Source of the DNA: Parasporobacterium sp.
GTDB taxonomy: Bacteria; Bacillota; Clostridia; Lachnospirales; Lachnospiraceae
Direction of reading: 5' to 3'
DNA: 64,000 nucleotides
Assembly: GCA_017459985.1 (NCBI GenBank)
Contig: JAFUBX010000004.1
Location: 30,680-94,679, forward strand
Of the stretch, positions 1 to 7,434 are shown piece by piece. The translations under genes were made by a program, and so were the position numbers. Every line of letters starts with the position of its first letter. Within the stretch, counting starts at the first letter, position 1. The notes below the pieces were generated by a model. That model was given only the letters and a program-made list of their open reading frames with translations. It did not search any database and was not told the origin of the DNA.

Positions 1-1251
1 CTTCTGAGCGTCGTGCAGGGACTCGGGACATTAATGACGACGGTGACCGGCGTGGATTATAACATCTGCGTGATCGCTTCTGCCGTGGTGTTTACGTTTA
101 TTTCCGTCTCCTCCGGGAGCAAGGGTGTCCTGATTACTGATACAATGATGGCAGCTCTGTTCACTCTGTCCCTGATCGTGGGGATCGGGTTTATCGCGAA
201 GGGGACCGGAGGATATTTTGAGAGCATCCGGGGGCTTGCTTCGGATCCTTTGACATCCGCGTTTCTGTCCTGGACCGGCAAGCCGGGGGTACTCGGAGCC
301 ACCGTCAATACCACCTTTGATGTGATTCTCTGGGGCGTGGTCTATGGAGTTGTGTGGGGAGCCGTCGGGATGATCAGTCCCTGGCAGGCCAGCCGCTATC
401 AGATGGCCAGATCGGAACATGTCATTATCAAAAGCTCGTTTATTGCCGCCTTCGGACTGTTTGCCCTGGACTTCTTCGCCATGATCGGCGCGCTGCTGGT
501 GCAGCGGGTTTATCCGGACATGGCGGATCCCAGCCGGGTCATGATCTGGGCCAGCATGAATCTGATGCCGAAGATCATTGGCGTCGTTCTGCTGACCGGA
601 ATCCTGTCTGCGGGGATCTCCTCCGCCACCACCTTCCAGTCCCTGATCGGGGCTTCCATCGCAAATGACGTGATGCGGAAGGTCCGGATCGGCCATCCGG
701 AAAAGATCCGGGGGAAGCAGGAGGTGGACCGTCGGAATATCCGCATTGGCCAGGCGGCGATGATCATTGCCGCGGTGATCGTGGTCCTGATCTCCATTAC
801 CAATCCGCCGGCTCTGTTTATTTTCATGTTCATGGGAGGCTCCATGATCGCGGGAACCTGGATGCCGGTGGCGATCGCCAGTGTATTCAGCAAACGGGTG
901 ACGAAGGCGGGAGCGTTCTGCGGAATGCTGGCAGGGTTCCTCGGAACCTTCGTATATAAAGTGGTAACTTATTTTGCGGGATGGGATCCCCCGGTCTATC
1001 TGGATTCGGCCCTGGTGGGGATCGCCTGCAATGTGATTTTCATGGTCATAGGCTCCGCCTTCACCAAAGTCACCGAGGAGGAAAGAAAAGCCCGGGAGAT
1101 GATCCTGACTCTGCCGGAGTCGGAGCGGGATCCGAAGGAACGGAAAAAGACATTGCGTTTTATGAAAGCGGGATGCTTTCTGGGGCTGGCAGTGTTTGCT
1201 GTCCTGCTGATCTTCTGGCTGGTGCCGTATCTGCAGGCGAAAGCCGGATGA
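1..1251 (+). CDS. Sodium:solute symporter (SSS family), 5'-truncated by window edge
   Basis: Integral membrane transporter of the sodium/solute symporter family, which couples Na+ entry to uptake of a small solute; the substrate cannot be read from the sequence. The reading frame is open to base 1, so the N-terminus lies outside the window; the first in-window start-like codon is GTG at 13, but 416 codons are open. About nine hydrophobic helices are visible, including SSGSKGVLITDTMMA, which resembles the conserved SSS helix that ends in TD(T/S), and ILSAGISSATTFQSLIGASI, typical of the family's later sodium-site helix. The C-terminus ends with a final helix and a short tail. It lies 62 bp before the carrier-protein gene on the same strand, so co-transcription is possible although a functional link is not evident. 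Confidence 0.8.
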   Translation, partial: LLSVVQGLGTLMTTVTGVDYNICVIASAVVFTFISVSSGSKGVLITDTMMAALFTLSLIVGIGFIAKGTGGYFESIRGLASDPLTSAFLSWTGKPGVLGATVNTTFDVILWGVVYGVVWGAVGMISPWQASRYQMARSEHVIIKSSFIAAFGLFALDFFAMIGALLVQRVYPDMADPSRVMIWASMNLMPKIIGVVLLTGILSAGISSATTFQSLIGASIANDVMRKVRIGHPEKIRGKQEVDRRNIRIGQAAMIIAAVIVVLISITNPPALFIFMFMGGSMIAGTWMPVAIASVFSKRVTKAGAFCGMLAGFLGTFVYKVVTYFAGWDPPVYLDSALVGIACNVIFMVIGSAFTKVTEEERKAREMILTLPESERDPKERKKTLRFMKAGCFLGLAVFAVLLIFWLVPYLQAKAG

Positions 1252-1313
1252 GCGGGCGAAGCTGCAAGAACGGGCGGAGCTGCAAGAGCGGGCAATATAA
1301 AGGAGAAACGGAA

Positions 1314-1538
1314 ATGGAACAATTTATTGCAAATCTGAAAAAGATCAAAAGAGGAGTTGATTTCGAGAAGGAGACCAGTCTGATCGATGACGGGCTGCTG
1401 AAATCCTTCGACGTAATCCAGATCATCGGGATGATCGACCGGGAATACGGGATCGATGTTCCCCCCTCACAGATCCTGCCGGATAATTTTAACAGCGCCC
1501 GGGCAATGTGGGATATGATGCAGCGGCTGGAGGACTGA
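1314..1538 (+). CDS. Acyl/D-alanyl carrier protein (DltC-like)
   Basis: Small acidic carrier protein of 74 residues, the usual length of a DltC-type acyl carrier. GLLKSFDVIQI matches the four-helix carrier fold, with Ser31 as the expected 4'-phosphopantetheine attachment site (DltC has GLLDS). It would hold an activated acyl or aminoacyl group as a thioester and hand it to the membrane acyltransferase encoded 10 bp downstream. The ATG at 1314 has the ribosome site AAAGGAG at 1300-1306. The larger open frame to the left overlaps the symporter and is not credible. The neighbours (MBOAT, SGNH/DltD-like) support a role in cell-surface acylation. No DltA gene is adjacent; the nearest candidate is at 15698. 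Confidence 0.85.
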   Translation: MEQFIANLKKIKRGVDFEKETSLIDDGLLKSFDVIQIIGMIDREYGIDVPPSQILPDNFNSARAMWDMMQRLED

Positions 1539-1548
1539 TGATCCGGCC

Positions 1549-3186
1549 ATGACACTGACTTCCCTTACTTTTTTCGCCTTTGTTCTGGCGGTACTGATCG
1601 TATATTATCTGATCCCGAAACGGCTGCGCTGGCTGGTGCTTCTTGCCGCCAGCCTGGTTTTTTATGGCCTGCTTGCCTTAAAATCCCTGCCCTTTATCCT
1701 GTTCACCGCCCTAAGCACCTGGGCGGGAGCGCTCTGGCTGGGACAGGTCACCCGGAAACGGACGCAGATCTGGAATGAGCAGAAATCCGGATGGGATCCG
1801 GCTGCCAGAAAAGCCTATAAGAAACAGACCCAGAAGATGAAACGCCGGATCCTGGCCCTGATCCTGGTTCTGAATTTCGGGATCCTGGCAGTGCTGAAAT
1901 ACTATGATTTTGTCGTGGAACAGATCAACCGGAATGCTGGGGGGCATCTTTCCTTTCTCGGGATCCTGCTGCCCCTGGGGATCAGTTTCTATACCTTCCA
2001 GTCCATGGGGTATCTCATTGATATTTACGGAGAGAAAATGCCTCCGGAGTCAAATCCGCTGAGGTATCTGCTGTATGTGACATTTTTCCCCCAGATCATC
2101 CAGGGCCCGATCGCGGATTATCAGAAGCTGGCGCCCCAGCTGTACGAAGGACAGGATCTTCGCTATGAGAATCTGAAATACGGATTTCAGCTGATTTTGT
2201 GGGGCTTGTTCAAGAAAATGGTGATCGCCGACCGGCTGGCAGTATCCCTGCAGTCGCTCCTTCCCGTAAAGGATGAGATCAGCAATGCCTGGCAGCTTCT
2301 GATCCTTCTGATCTACTGCGCACAGCTTTACTGTGATTTCTCGGGAGGCATCGACGTGGTGCGGGGTGTCGGAGGCATGCTGGGGATCGAGATGGCGGTC
2401 AATTTCAAACGTCCCTTCTTTTCCAAAGGACTGGCGGAGTTCTGGCAGAGATGGCACATTTCCCTGTGTGCATGGCTCAGGACCTATCTTCTGTACCCGA
2501 TTGCCGTATCCAAGCCGTTCCTCCGGTTCGGGAACCGGATCATCGAAAAGAGCAGATCAGAGCAGGAACTTCCGGAGGACAGTCTGTGGGGAGGATTTAC
2601 GTTTATCCAGCATCTGGGAAGGGTTCTGCCCGGCGCGATCGCCACGCTGATCACCTTCTTGATCATCGGGATCTGGCATGGCGCAAGCTGGCAGTATGCG
2701 GGTTACGGGGTATGGAACGGCGTGATCCTGTTCTTTTCCATGCTGCTTGCTCCGGTATTTCAATGGCTGATCCGCAGGCTGCATATCCAAACCGAAAGCA
2801 CCGGCTGGAAGGTCTGGCAGATCCTGCGTACCGCTGTGATTGTGGGCCTGTCCTTTACCTTTGATATTGCGGACGGTTTGATGGATGCCCTGCGGATGAT
2901 CGGAAAATGTTTTACGCCGGTGCTGGGTCCGACCACCCACCTCGGTACCGCCGTCGATACCGGACTGGCGGGCGCCGACTGGGGCGTCGTAATCGCGGGC
3001 CTTCTGATCGTATTTGCGGTCAGCCTCTATCAGGAACTGACGGGGAGGAAGGTCCGGGAATCGCTGAATGCCGATTCTGCGTGGGTTTCCTGGGTTCTGA
3101 CCCTGGGATGCCTGATTGCCGTTGTCATCTTCGGGATGTACGGACCGGGAGTTGCTTCCGGCGAGTTTGTTTACATGCAGTTCTGA
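1549..3186 (+). CDS. MBOAT family membrane O-acyltransferase (DltB/AlgI-like)
   Basis: Polytopic membrane-bound O-acyltransferase of 545 residues. The family moves acyl groups from a carrier on the cytoplasmic side to an extracellular glycan or teichoic acid. The MBOAT signature WHGASWQYAGYG is present with the catalytic histidine near residue 377, and PQIIQGPI and LYCDFSGGIDVVRG match conserved family blocks (PQiiqGPI, yfDFSG). About ten or more hydrophobic helices are seen. The length is above classic DltB (about 400 residues) and closer to AlgI/PatA-like MBOATs, so the substrate could be acetate or another acyl group rather than D-alanine. It starts 10 bp after the carrier gene and is followed by a DltD-like gene, forming an operon. 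Confidence 0.9.
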   Translation: MTLTSLTFFAFVLAVLIVYYLIPKRLRWLVLLAASLVFYGLLALKSLPFILFTALSTWAGALWLGQVTRKRTQIWNEQKSGWDPAARKAYKKQTQKMKRRILALILVLNFGILAVLKYYDFVVEQINRNAGGHLSFLGILLPLGISFYTFQSMGYLIDIYGEKMPPESNPLRYLLYVTFFPQIIQGPIADYQKLAPQLYEGQDLRYENLKYGFQLILWGLFKKMVIADRLAVSLQSLLPVKDEISNAWQLLILLIYCAQLYCDFSGGIDVVRGVGGMLGIEMAVNFKRPFFSKGLAEFWQRWHISLCAWLRTYLLYPIAVSKPFLRFGNRIIEKSRSEQELPEDSLWGGFTFIQHLGRVLPGAIATLITFLIIGIWHGASWQYAGYGVWNGVILFFSMLLAPVFQWLIRRLHIQTESTGWKVWQILRTAVIVGLSFTFDIADGLMDALRMIGKCFTPVLGPTTHLGTAVDTGLAGADWGVVIAGLLIVFAVSLYQELTGRKVRESLNADSAWVSWVLTLGCLIAVVIFGMYGPGVASGEFVYMQF

Positions 3187-3317
3187 CCGCGGGAACGCCA
3201 GGACCCGGGCGGAACAGAGTCGTCTTTAGGAGATCTGAGCTTCCGGGGGACGGAGCCTTCAGAGATCTGAGCTTTCGGGGATCTGAGTCTTCTGGGAGAA
3301 CTGATTACAAAAAATCA
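3187..3317 (+). repeat. Short degenerate GATCTGAG repeats between MBOAT and DltD-like genes
   Basis: The 131-bp gap holds three degenerate direct copies of a motif like GATCTGAGCTTCCGGGG (around 3231, 3261 and 3280), each mixing GATCTGAG with a TTC(T)GGG tract. No promoter or terminator is apparent. The repeats may be slippage products; they separate two genes that would otherwise be tightly packed. Confidence 0.5.
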
Positions 3318-4391
3318 ATGAAAAAGAAACATTGGATCAAAATCGCTATATTTGCCGCATTGACCGCGCTGATCCTTCTGTTTGCGTCTTCACTTCTGTG
3401 TGTTGCGAATGAGAAGGATGCGGTGGGTCTGTACGGATTTTTTCTGGAACCGGAGGACAGTATCGATGTGGTACTGATCGGATCCAGTTCCATTTATACC
3501 GGATTTTATTCCCCGCTGGCCTACGAGCAGCAGGGGTTCACCAGTTACGCCCTGTCCACCTCCACGATGACGGCGCCGCTGTACCGGTACGCGGCGGAAC
3601 TGGCCATCGAGAAACAGCATCCGCAGCTGCTGATCTTCGAAACCTGGAGCTTTACCTATGAGGATCAGCAGGATGAGACAAGTCTGCGGAAATTCCTGGA
3701 CGCGCTTCCGGATTCGGAGCTGAAGCAGCGGGCTATCCGGGAGATCGTGCCGGAGGAATTGCAGACTTCCTTCCGCAATCCCTTCGAGAAATACCATTCT
3801 TCCTGGGACCGTTTCGGGGAACTGCTGCAGGTGATGCAGGATAAGCTGCAGATGAAGCGGCAGGGGTATTCCGTCACCAAGAATTTCGGCACCACCCCCT
3901 TCCGCCAGCCCTATCTGCAGCGCACGACGGATTATGAGGTCTCCGAAAGCGGATTTTACTATCTTCAGGTCCTGCTGGACTATCTGAAGGAGGCGGAGAT
4001 TGAGAACGTATTGTTTATCCGCTGTCCGGACATGGTGCAGTACGTCGGGACGGATTCCTACAAGAGAATGATTGAAATGATCCGGGACGCCGGGTTTGAT
4101 TTTGTCAATCTCAGCGCGGCGGTGGAGGATATCGGTGTGGACATCGGCCATGACTATTATAATACGACTCATTTCAATGTCTTCGGGGCAGAGAAATTCA
4201 CCACCTTCCTTGCGGATTATATGATGAAGCGCTACCGGCTCCGGACCGACCATGATCCGGCGGTCCTGGAAGAGTGGGACCAGTGCGCCTCCCGCAACCA
4301 ACAGATCCTCGGATATCTGGAGGAGCTGACGGAACAGGATGCCAATGGATTTCTCTACACCCAGCGGGATTTTCTGGAGCCCGCATTCTGA
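3318..4391 (+). CDS. DltD/SGNH-hydrolase-like membrane-anchored protein
   Basis: Protein of 357 residues with one N-terminal membrane helix (about 7-28) and an extracellular SGNH-like domain. The block-I nucleophile motif appears as VVLIGSSSIYTGF (GSSS at 55-58), and a late NTTHFNVFGAEKF supplies the usual Asn/His block. DltD, AlgX and AlgJ-like proteins of this kind work with an MBOAT protein to place acyl groups on surface polymers. The chosen ATG at 3318 precedes the lysine-rich MKKKHWIK start of the signal anchor; the open frame reaches back to 2907 but that part overlaps the MBOAT gene. It follows the carrier and MBOAT genes on the same strand, which supports one acylation pathway. Confidence 0.82.
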   Translation: MKKKHWIKIAIFAALTALILLFASSLLCVANEKDAVGLYGFFLEPEDSIDVVLIGSSSIYTGFYSPLAYEQQGFTSYALSTSTMTAPLYRYAAELAIEKQHPQLLIFETWSFTYEDQQDETSLRKFLDALPDSELKQRAIREIVPEELQTSFRNPFEKYHSSWDRFGELLQVMQDKLQMKRQGYSVTKNFGTTPFRQPYLQRTTDYEVSESGFYYLQVLLDYLKEAEIENVLFIRCPDMVQYVGTDSYKRMIEMIRDAGFDFVNLSAAVEDIGVDIGHDYYNTTHFNVFGAEKFTTFLADYMMKRYRLRTDHDPAVLEEWDQCASRNQQILGYLEELTEQDANGFLYTQRDFLEPAF

Positions 4392-4867
4392 CCCGGGCCG
4401 CTTGCGGCACTTCTGCAGGTTTTGGCTGTCCGGAGGGCATTCGGCAAAAGTTCTGGCCTCCGGCCCTCCTGCCGCCATCCGGAATCCGTTTTATCCCTCA
4501 ATGTCATGTAAAAACGAGAGTCAATTGGATTTACATGACTATTTTCGGAAAAGAATCATGTATAAATTAAAATCTTCTGATTTTACATGATGAAAAACAG
4601 GAATTTGTCATGTAAAAAAGAACGTTCCCTGATCTTACATGATAATAATAGAGATTATTTCATGTAAAAAAGAGTTTAATTTGAATTTACATGATGAAAA
4701 ATGGAAAACCGTCATGTAATAATAAAAGTTGTGAATATTTACATGATGTTGAGACAGAAATCTTCATGTAAAATGGCACATTTCTGTAATATACATGATT
4801 AAACGGAGAATTAATCCGGAGAGAGAGTGCGATAAAGTCCGGGAGCTGCAGGTTTTCTGCGAAATAA
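4392..4867. other. Intergenic region containing the 26-bp-period array
   Basis: The 476-bp gap between the DltD-like gene and the PAP2-like gene is GC-rich at 4392-4500, where nothing recognisable is seen apart from a CCGGAGG/CCTCCGG inverted repeat, and AT-rich across the alternating array at 4504-4798. Open frames crossing the array on either strand are judged to be chance readings. No typical terminator with a T-run was found after the upstream gene. Confidence 0.7.
4504..4798. repeat. Array of twelve 9-bp sites, alternating orientation, exact 26-bp period
   Basis: TCATGTAAA and its reverse complement TTTACATGA alternate strictly, starting at 4504, 4530, 4556, 4582, 4608, 4634, 4660, 4686, 4712, 4738, 4764 and 4790. 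Every start-to-start distance is 26 bp, so the intervening 17-bp segments differ in sequence but never in length. Seven or eight sites match the 9-mer exactly and the others have one or two changes at the outer AAA end (4556, 4634, 4712, 4790); the CATG core never varies. No further site lies one period to the left (4478) or right (4816). Each neighbouring pair can also form a 9-bp stem with a 17-nt loop. It ends 69 bp before the next gene's upstream start. Function unknown. Confidence 0.95.
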
Positions 4868-5506
4868 TTGAAAACAGCGCTGATCGGTGCTATAAATTGC
4901 CTTATGAAAAAGGGATTGGATGCGGCAGCAAAGGGGATACGGATCATTATGGTTCCGCCGGTCATCGTGACCGTATTTTTACTGCTGCTGTGGGGATCTG
5001 ACCGGGGGATCTTCGGAGATACCGCAAATCTGCTGGTCAGTATCTTAGGGCTCGGCCTCGTTCCGGTGCTGGCGTATCTTTTGTGGGCCATCGTCCCGGG
5101 ACTGCGCAGGAAAGGCCGGAAGACCCAGAGATCCCTGGCGTTTCTTTTCTCCCTGATCGGATATATCGGAACCTTTCTTTACGGCCATATTCATGGCGTC
5201 CCGGAAAAGCTTCTGCTCATCCTGGACAGCTATCTGGCCTCCTTGCTCCTTCTTTCCTTTATCAATTATGTCATCCGGATAAAAGCAAGCGGACACGCCT
5301 GTTCTGTTGCGGGTCCGCTTGTTCTGTTTGTGTATTTTGCAGGATGGGTTTCTCTGATCCCCTGTCTTGCGATCGAAGTCTTAAGCTGCTGGGCGTCCCA
5401 CAGGACGAAACGGCATACACTGTCCCAGCTGCTTCTGGGAACAGCGGCAGCCCTTTGCGCCTTTGGAATCGCTTGGCTGCTGCATCATCTGTTCGGGGAA
5501 CTGTGA
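4868..5506 (+). CDS. PAP2-like integral membrane protein (degenerate active site)
   Basis: Membrane protein of up to 212 residues with about six hydrophobic helices. IKASGHACSVAGP resembles PAP2 motif II (SGH) and SHRTKRHTLSQLLLG resembles motif III (R...H...D), but the aspartate is replaced by Gln and the Arg-His spacing is shorter. This suggests a PAP2-superfamily fold, typical of undecaprenyl- or phosphatidyl-phosphate phosphatases, with doubtful catalysis. TTG at 4868 is the longest start (MKTALIG); ATG at 4904 (MKKGLDAAAKG) is equally plausible, and neither has a strong ribosome site. The gene stands alone directly downstream of the twelve-site array, so the array may belong to its control region. 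Confidence 0.65.
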   Translation: MKTALIGAINCLMKKGLDAAAKGIRIIMVPPVIVTVFLLLLWGSDRGIFGDTANLLVSILGLGLVPVLAYLLWAIVPGLRRKGRKTQRSLAFLFSLIGYIGTFLYGHIHGVPEKLLLILDSYLASLLLLSFINYVIRIKASGHACSVAGPLVLFVYFAGWVSLIPCLAIEVLSCWASHRTKRHTLSQLLLGTAAALCAFGIAWLLHHLFGEL

Positions 5507-5518
5507 AATTATCCCCGG

Positions 5519-5583
5519 CTGTAGCATTTCCGGCGGAAGCTGCTCAGACTCACTGCAGCATTTCCCGGCGCAGGCTGCTCCTA
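5519..5583. repeat. 33-bp degenerate tandem duplication
   Basis: Two adjacent copies of a segment beginning CTGYAGCATTTC and ending GGCTGCTC/AGCTGCTC fill the gap between two convergent genes, just reaching the stop codon of the AGCS symporter. No T-run terminator is present. The AGCATTTC core is distantly reminiscent of the GCAATGCTGC repeats elsewhere in the window, but that link is weak. Confidence 0.5.
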
Positions 5584-7092
5584 TTCCTCTTCGCCTCTGG
5601 CCAGAGCCTCTGCCTGCATTTTCTGGATATCCGGGAAATGGGAGATCATCGGCTCGATCTTTTTGCCGTGGAATTTCCGGTCGGCATAGTTCTTTGTGAT
5701 CTTATAGACCAGCGGGAACAGGGCCAGAACGCCGATCAGGTTCGGGATCGCCATCAGTCCGTTGAAGGTATCGGAAATGTCCCAGGCCAGGGACAGATCC
5801 ATGGTCGCACCTACAAAGATGAATAATACGAAAACGATCTTGTAGACGAAGGATGCCTTCTCGCCGAACAGGAACTCAAAGGATTTGGTTCCGTAGTGGC
5901 TCCATCCCAGTACGGTGGAGAATGCGAAGAATAACAGGGCAATGGCGACAAATCCGGGGCCTGCAGAACCGAACAGGGTACCGAAGGCCTGGCCGACCAG
6001 TGTGGAGGTGGAAGCATCCGCATAAGCGGCTGCCACAGCGCCTGTGCTGAGATCGATCACGCCGGAGGTCAGGACCACCAGAGCCGTCAGAGTACAGACG
6101 ATGATGGTGTCCGCGAAGACTTCAAAGATGCCCCACATACCCTGACGTACAGGCTCCTTGACGTTGGAACTGGAATGAACCATAACGGAGGAACCAAGGC
6201 CGGCTTCATTGGAGAAGACCCCTCGCTTCATGCCGTAGGTCAGGGCCAGCGCCAGACCGCCGCCCACGATACCGCCGCCGGCGGCCTTCAGCCCGAAGGC
6301 ACCCTTGAAAATGGCGGAAAAGGCGGGTCCCAGATTGGCTGCGTTGACACAGATTACAACGATAGCAGCGATGATATAAATGATGGCCATGAAGGGGACG
6401 ATCTTCTCCGTTACGGAGGCGACCCGCTTCAGACCGCCCAGGATGATCAGTGCACCTAATGCCAGCAGGATCAGGCCCACGATCCAGGCGGGAATGTGGA
6501 AGGCTGCGTCCATGTTGGCGGCAATGGAGTTGATCTGGCTGGCATTTCCGATTCCGAAGGAAGCCAGCACGGCGAAACAGGAGAACAGGATCGCCAGGAT
6601 CTTGCCGACCCATTTCATATGCTTGTATCCGCCGAGACCGTCCTGCAGATAGTACATGGCGCCGCCGGACCATTCGTTTTTCTGGTTTTTCCGGCGGAAA
6701 TAGATTCCCAGGATATTCTCGGAATAGTTGGTCATCATTCCGAAGAAGGCAACGATCCACATCCAGAAGATGGCCCCGGGACCTCCGATGGCGATGGCAG
6801 CAGCCACACCGACGATGTTGCCGGTTCCGATGGTGGCGGCCAGTGCCGTACAGAGGGACTGGAACTGGGAGATGGATTTATCATGCTTTTCGGTATGTTT
6901 GGTAATGTGCTTGTTGGTGAAAATGCTTCCCAGAGTATTCTTAAACCAGTGTCCGATGTGGGTGATCTGGAATACTTTGGTAAGAATTGTCATGAAGATG
7001 CCGGTTCCTACCAGGAGAACCAGCATGGGGACGCCCCAAACAAAACTGTTGATGGAGCCATTGAAGCTGGATAGCCATTCTAAAAATGTCAT
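5581..7092 (-). CDS. Alanine/glycine:cation symporter (AGCS family)
   Basis: Sodium-coupled amino acid symporter of 503 residues in the AGCS (AgcS/AlsT) family, located in the cytoplasmic membrane. FQSLCTALAATIGTGNIVGV and the GGPGAIFWMW block are hallmark AGCS sequences, and GVFSNEAGLGSS is the conserved C-terminal-half motif. About eleven helices are visible. The start is ATG at 7092 (MTFLEWLSSF); the open frame continues upstream to 7263 but that part is the riboswitch RNA. A tandem glycine riboswitch and a sigma-A-type promoter lie directly upstream, which strongly suggests glycine (and/or alanine) as substrate and glycine-responsive control. Confidence 0.95.
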   Translation of the reverse strand: MTFLEWLSSFNGSINSFVWGVPMLVLLVGTGIFMTILTKVFQITHIGHWFKNTLGSIFTNKHITKHTEKHDKSISQFQSLCTALAATIGTGNIVGVAAAIAIGGPGAIFWMWIVAFFGMMTNYSENILGIYFRRKNQKNEWSGGAMYYLQDGLGGYKHMKWVGKILAILFSCFAVLASFGIGNASQINSIAANMDAAFHIPAWIVGLILLALGALIILGGLKRVASVTEKIVPFMAIIYIIAAIVVICVNAANLGPAFSAIFKGAFGLKAAGGGIVGGGLALALTYGMKRGVFSNEAGLGSSVMVHSSSNVKEPVRQGMWGIFEVFADTIIVCTLTALVVLTSGVIDLSTGAVAAAYADASTSTLVGQAFGTLFGSAGPGFVAIALLFFAFSTVLGWSHYGTKSFEFLFGEKASFVYKIVFVLFIFVGATMDLSLAWDISDTFNGLMAIPNLIGVLALFPLVYKITKNYADRKFHGKKIEPMISHFPDIQKMQAEALARGEEE

Positions 7093-7099
7093 TGTTGTT

Positions 7100-7300
7100 C
7101 CTTTCTGTCCTTTTGCCTGAGAGATTCGAAACCTTTGCAGATCCCTTGCCCCTTCGGCCCCCGTTGACCCGGGTGTCTCCAGATTGCCATCCAGCTGTAG
7201 TCCTGACCGCGGGCGGTCTCCTGAGAGTATTACTCCTTCGGCAGAATATCCCCGGAGGGACATTCACTTTCCTGCAGCTTTCATCTGGCAGTTCTATTTA
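7100..7300 (-). ncRNA. Tandem glycine riboswitch upstream of the AGCS symporter
   Basis: On the minus strand two glycine-aptamer 3' halves are seen: GCCGAAGGAGTAA followed by CTCTCAGG, and further downstream GGCCGAAGGGGCAA followed by TCTCAGGCAAAAGGACAG. The second aptamer also shows its 5' CTGGAGAC box. These are the conserved core elements of the gcvT-type glycine riboswitch in its two-aptamer form. It ends 8-12 nt before the symporter start codon, where the ribosome site GAAAGGAAC lies, so control could act at translation; a separate T-run terminator is not evident. Its 5' limit is set from the promoter at 7311-7339. Confidence 0.93.
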
Positions 7301-7310
7301 CAATGTAACT

Positions 7311-7339
7311 ACTATAATCCAAACCTCTGTCTGTGGCAA
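7311..7339 (-). promoter_or_regulatory. Sigma-A-type promoter for the glycine riboswitch/AGCS transcript
   Basis: Reading the minus strand, a -35 TTGCCA (7339-7334) is followed after exactly 17 bp by a -10 TATAGT (7316-7311). The expected start of transcription near 7304 lies just upstream of the first aptamer. Confidence 0.75.
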
Positions 7340-7434
7340 GAGATTGTTTTGGAAATAACAGCGGACAGTATTTACAAACCACCGGTTTTTTTCTAAAATA
7401 TCAAACTGTTATAAAAAAATGACGGGAGGATAAT

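Noticed and set aside
31-696. Long antisense frames opposite the symporter, and similar long frames opposite ileS, murI, the ATPases and other genes
   Set aside because: They mirror well-supported genes on the other strand, have no ribosome sites and no recognisable family; GC-rich codon third positions make such shadow frames common here.
4504-4798. Reading the 26-bp-period array as a CRISPR array
   Set aside because: Repeats are only 9 bp, alternate in orientation and have 17-bp intervals; CRISPR repeats are longer and always in one orientation. No cas genes adjoin it.
4687-5091. 134-codon minus-strand frame across the array and the PAP2-like gene start
   Set aside because: It runs through the non-coding repeat array and has no ribosome site or family resemblance.
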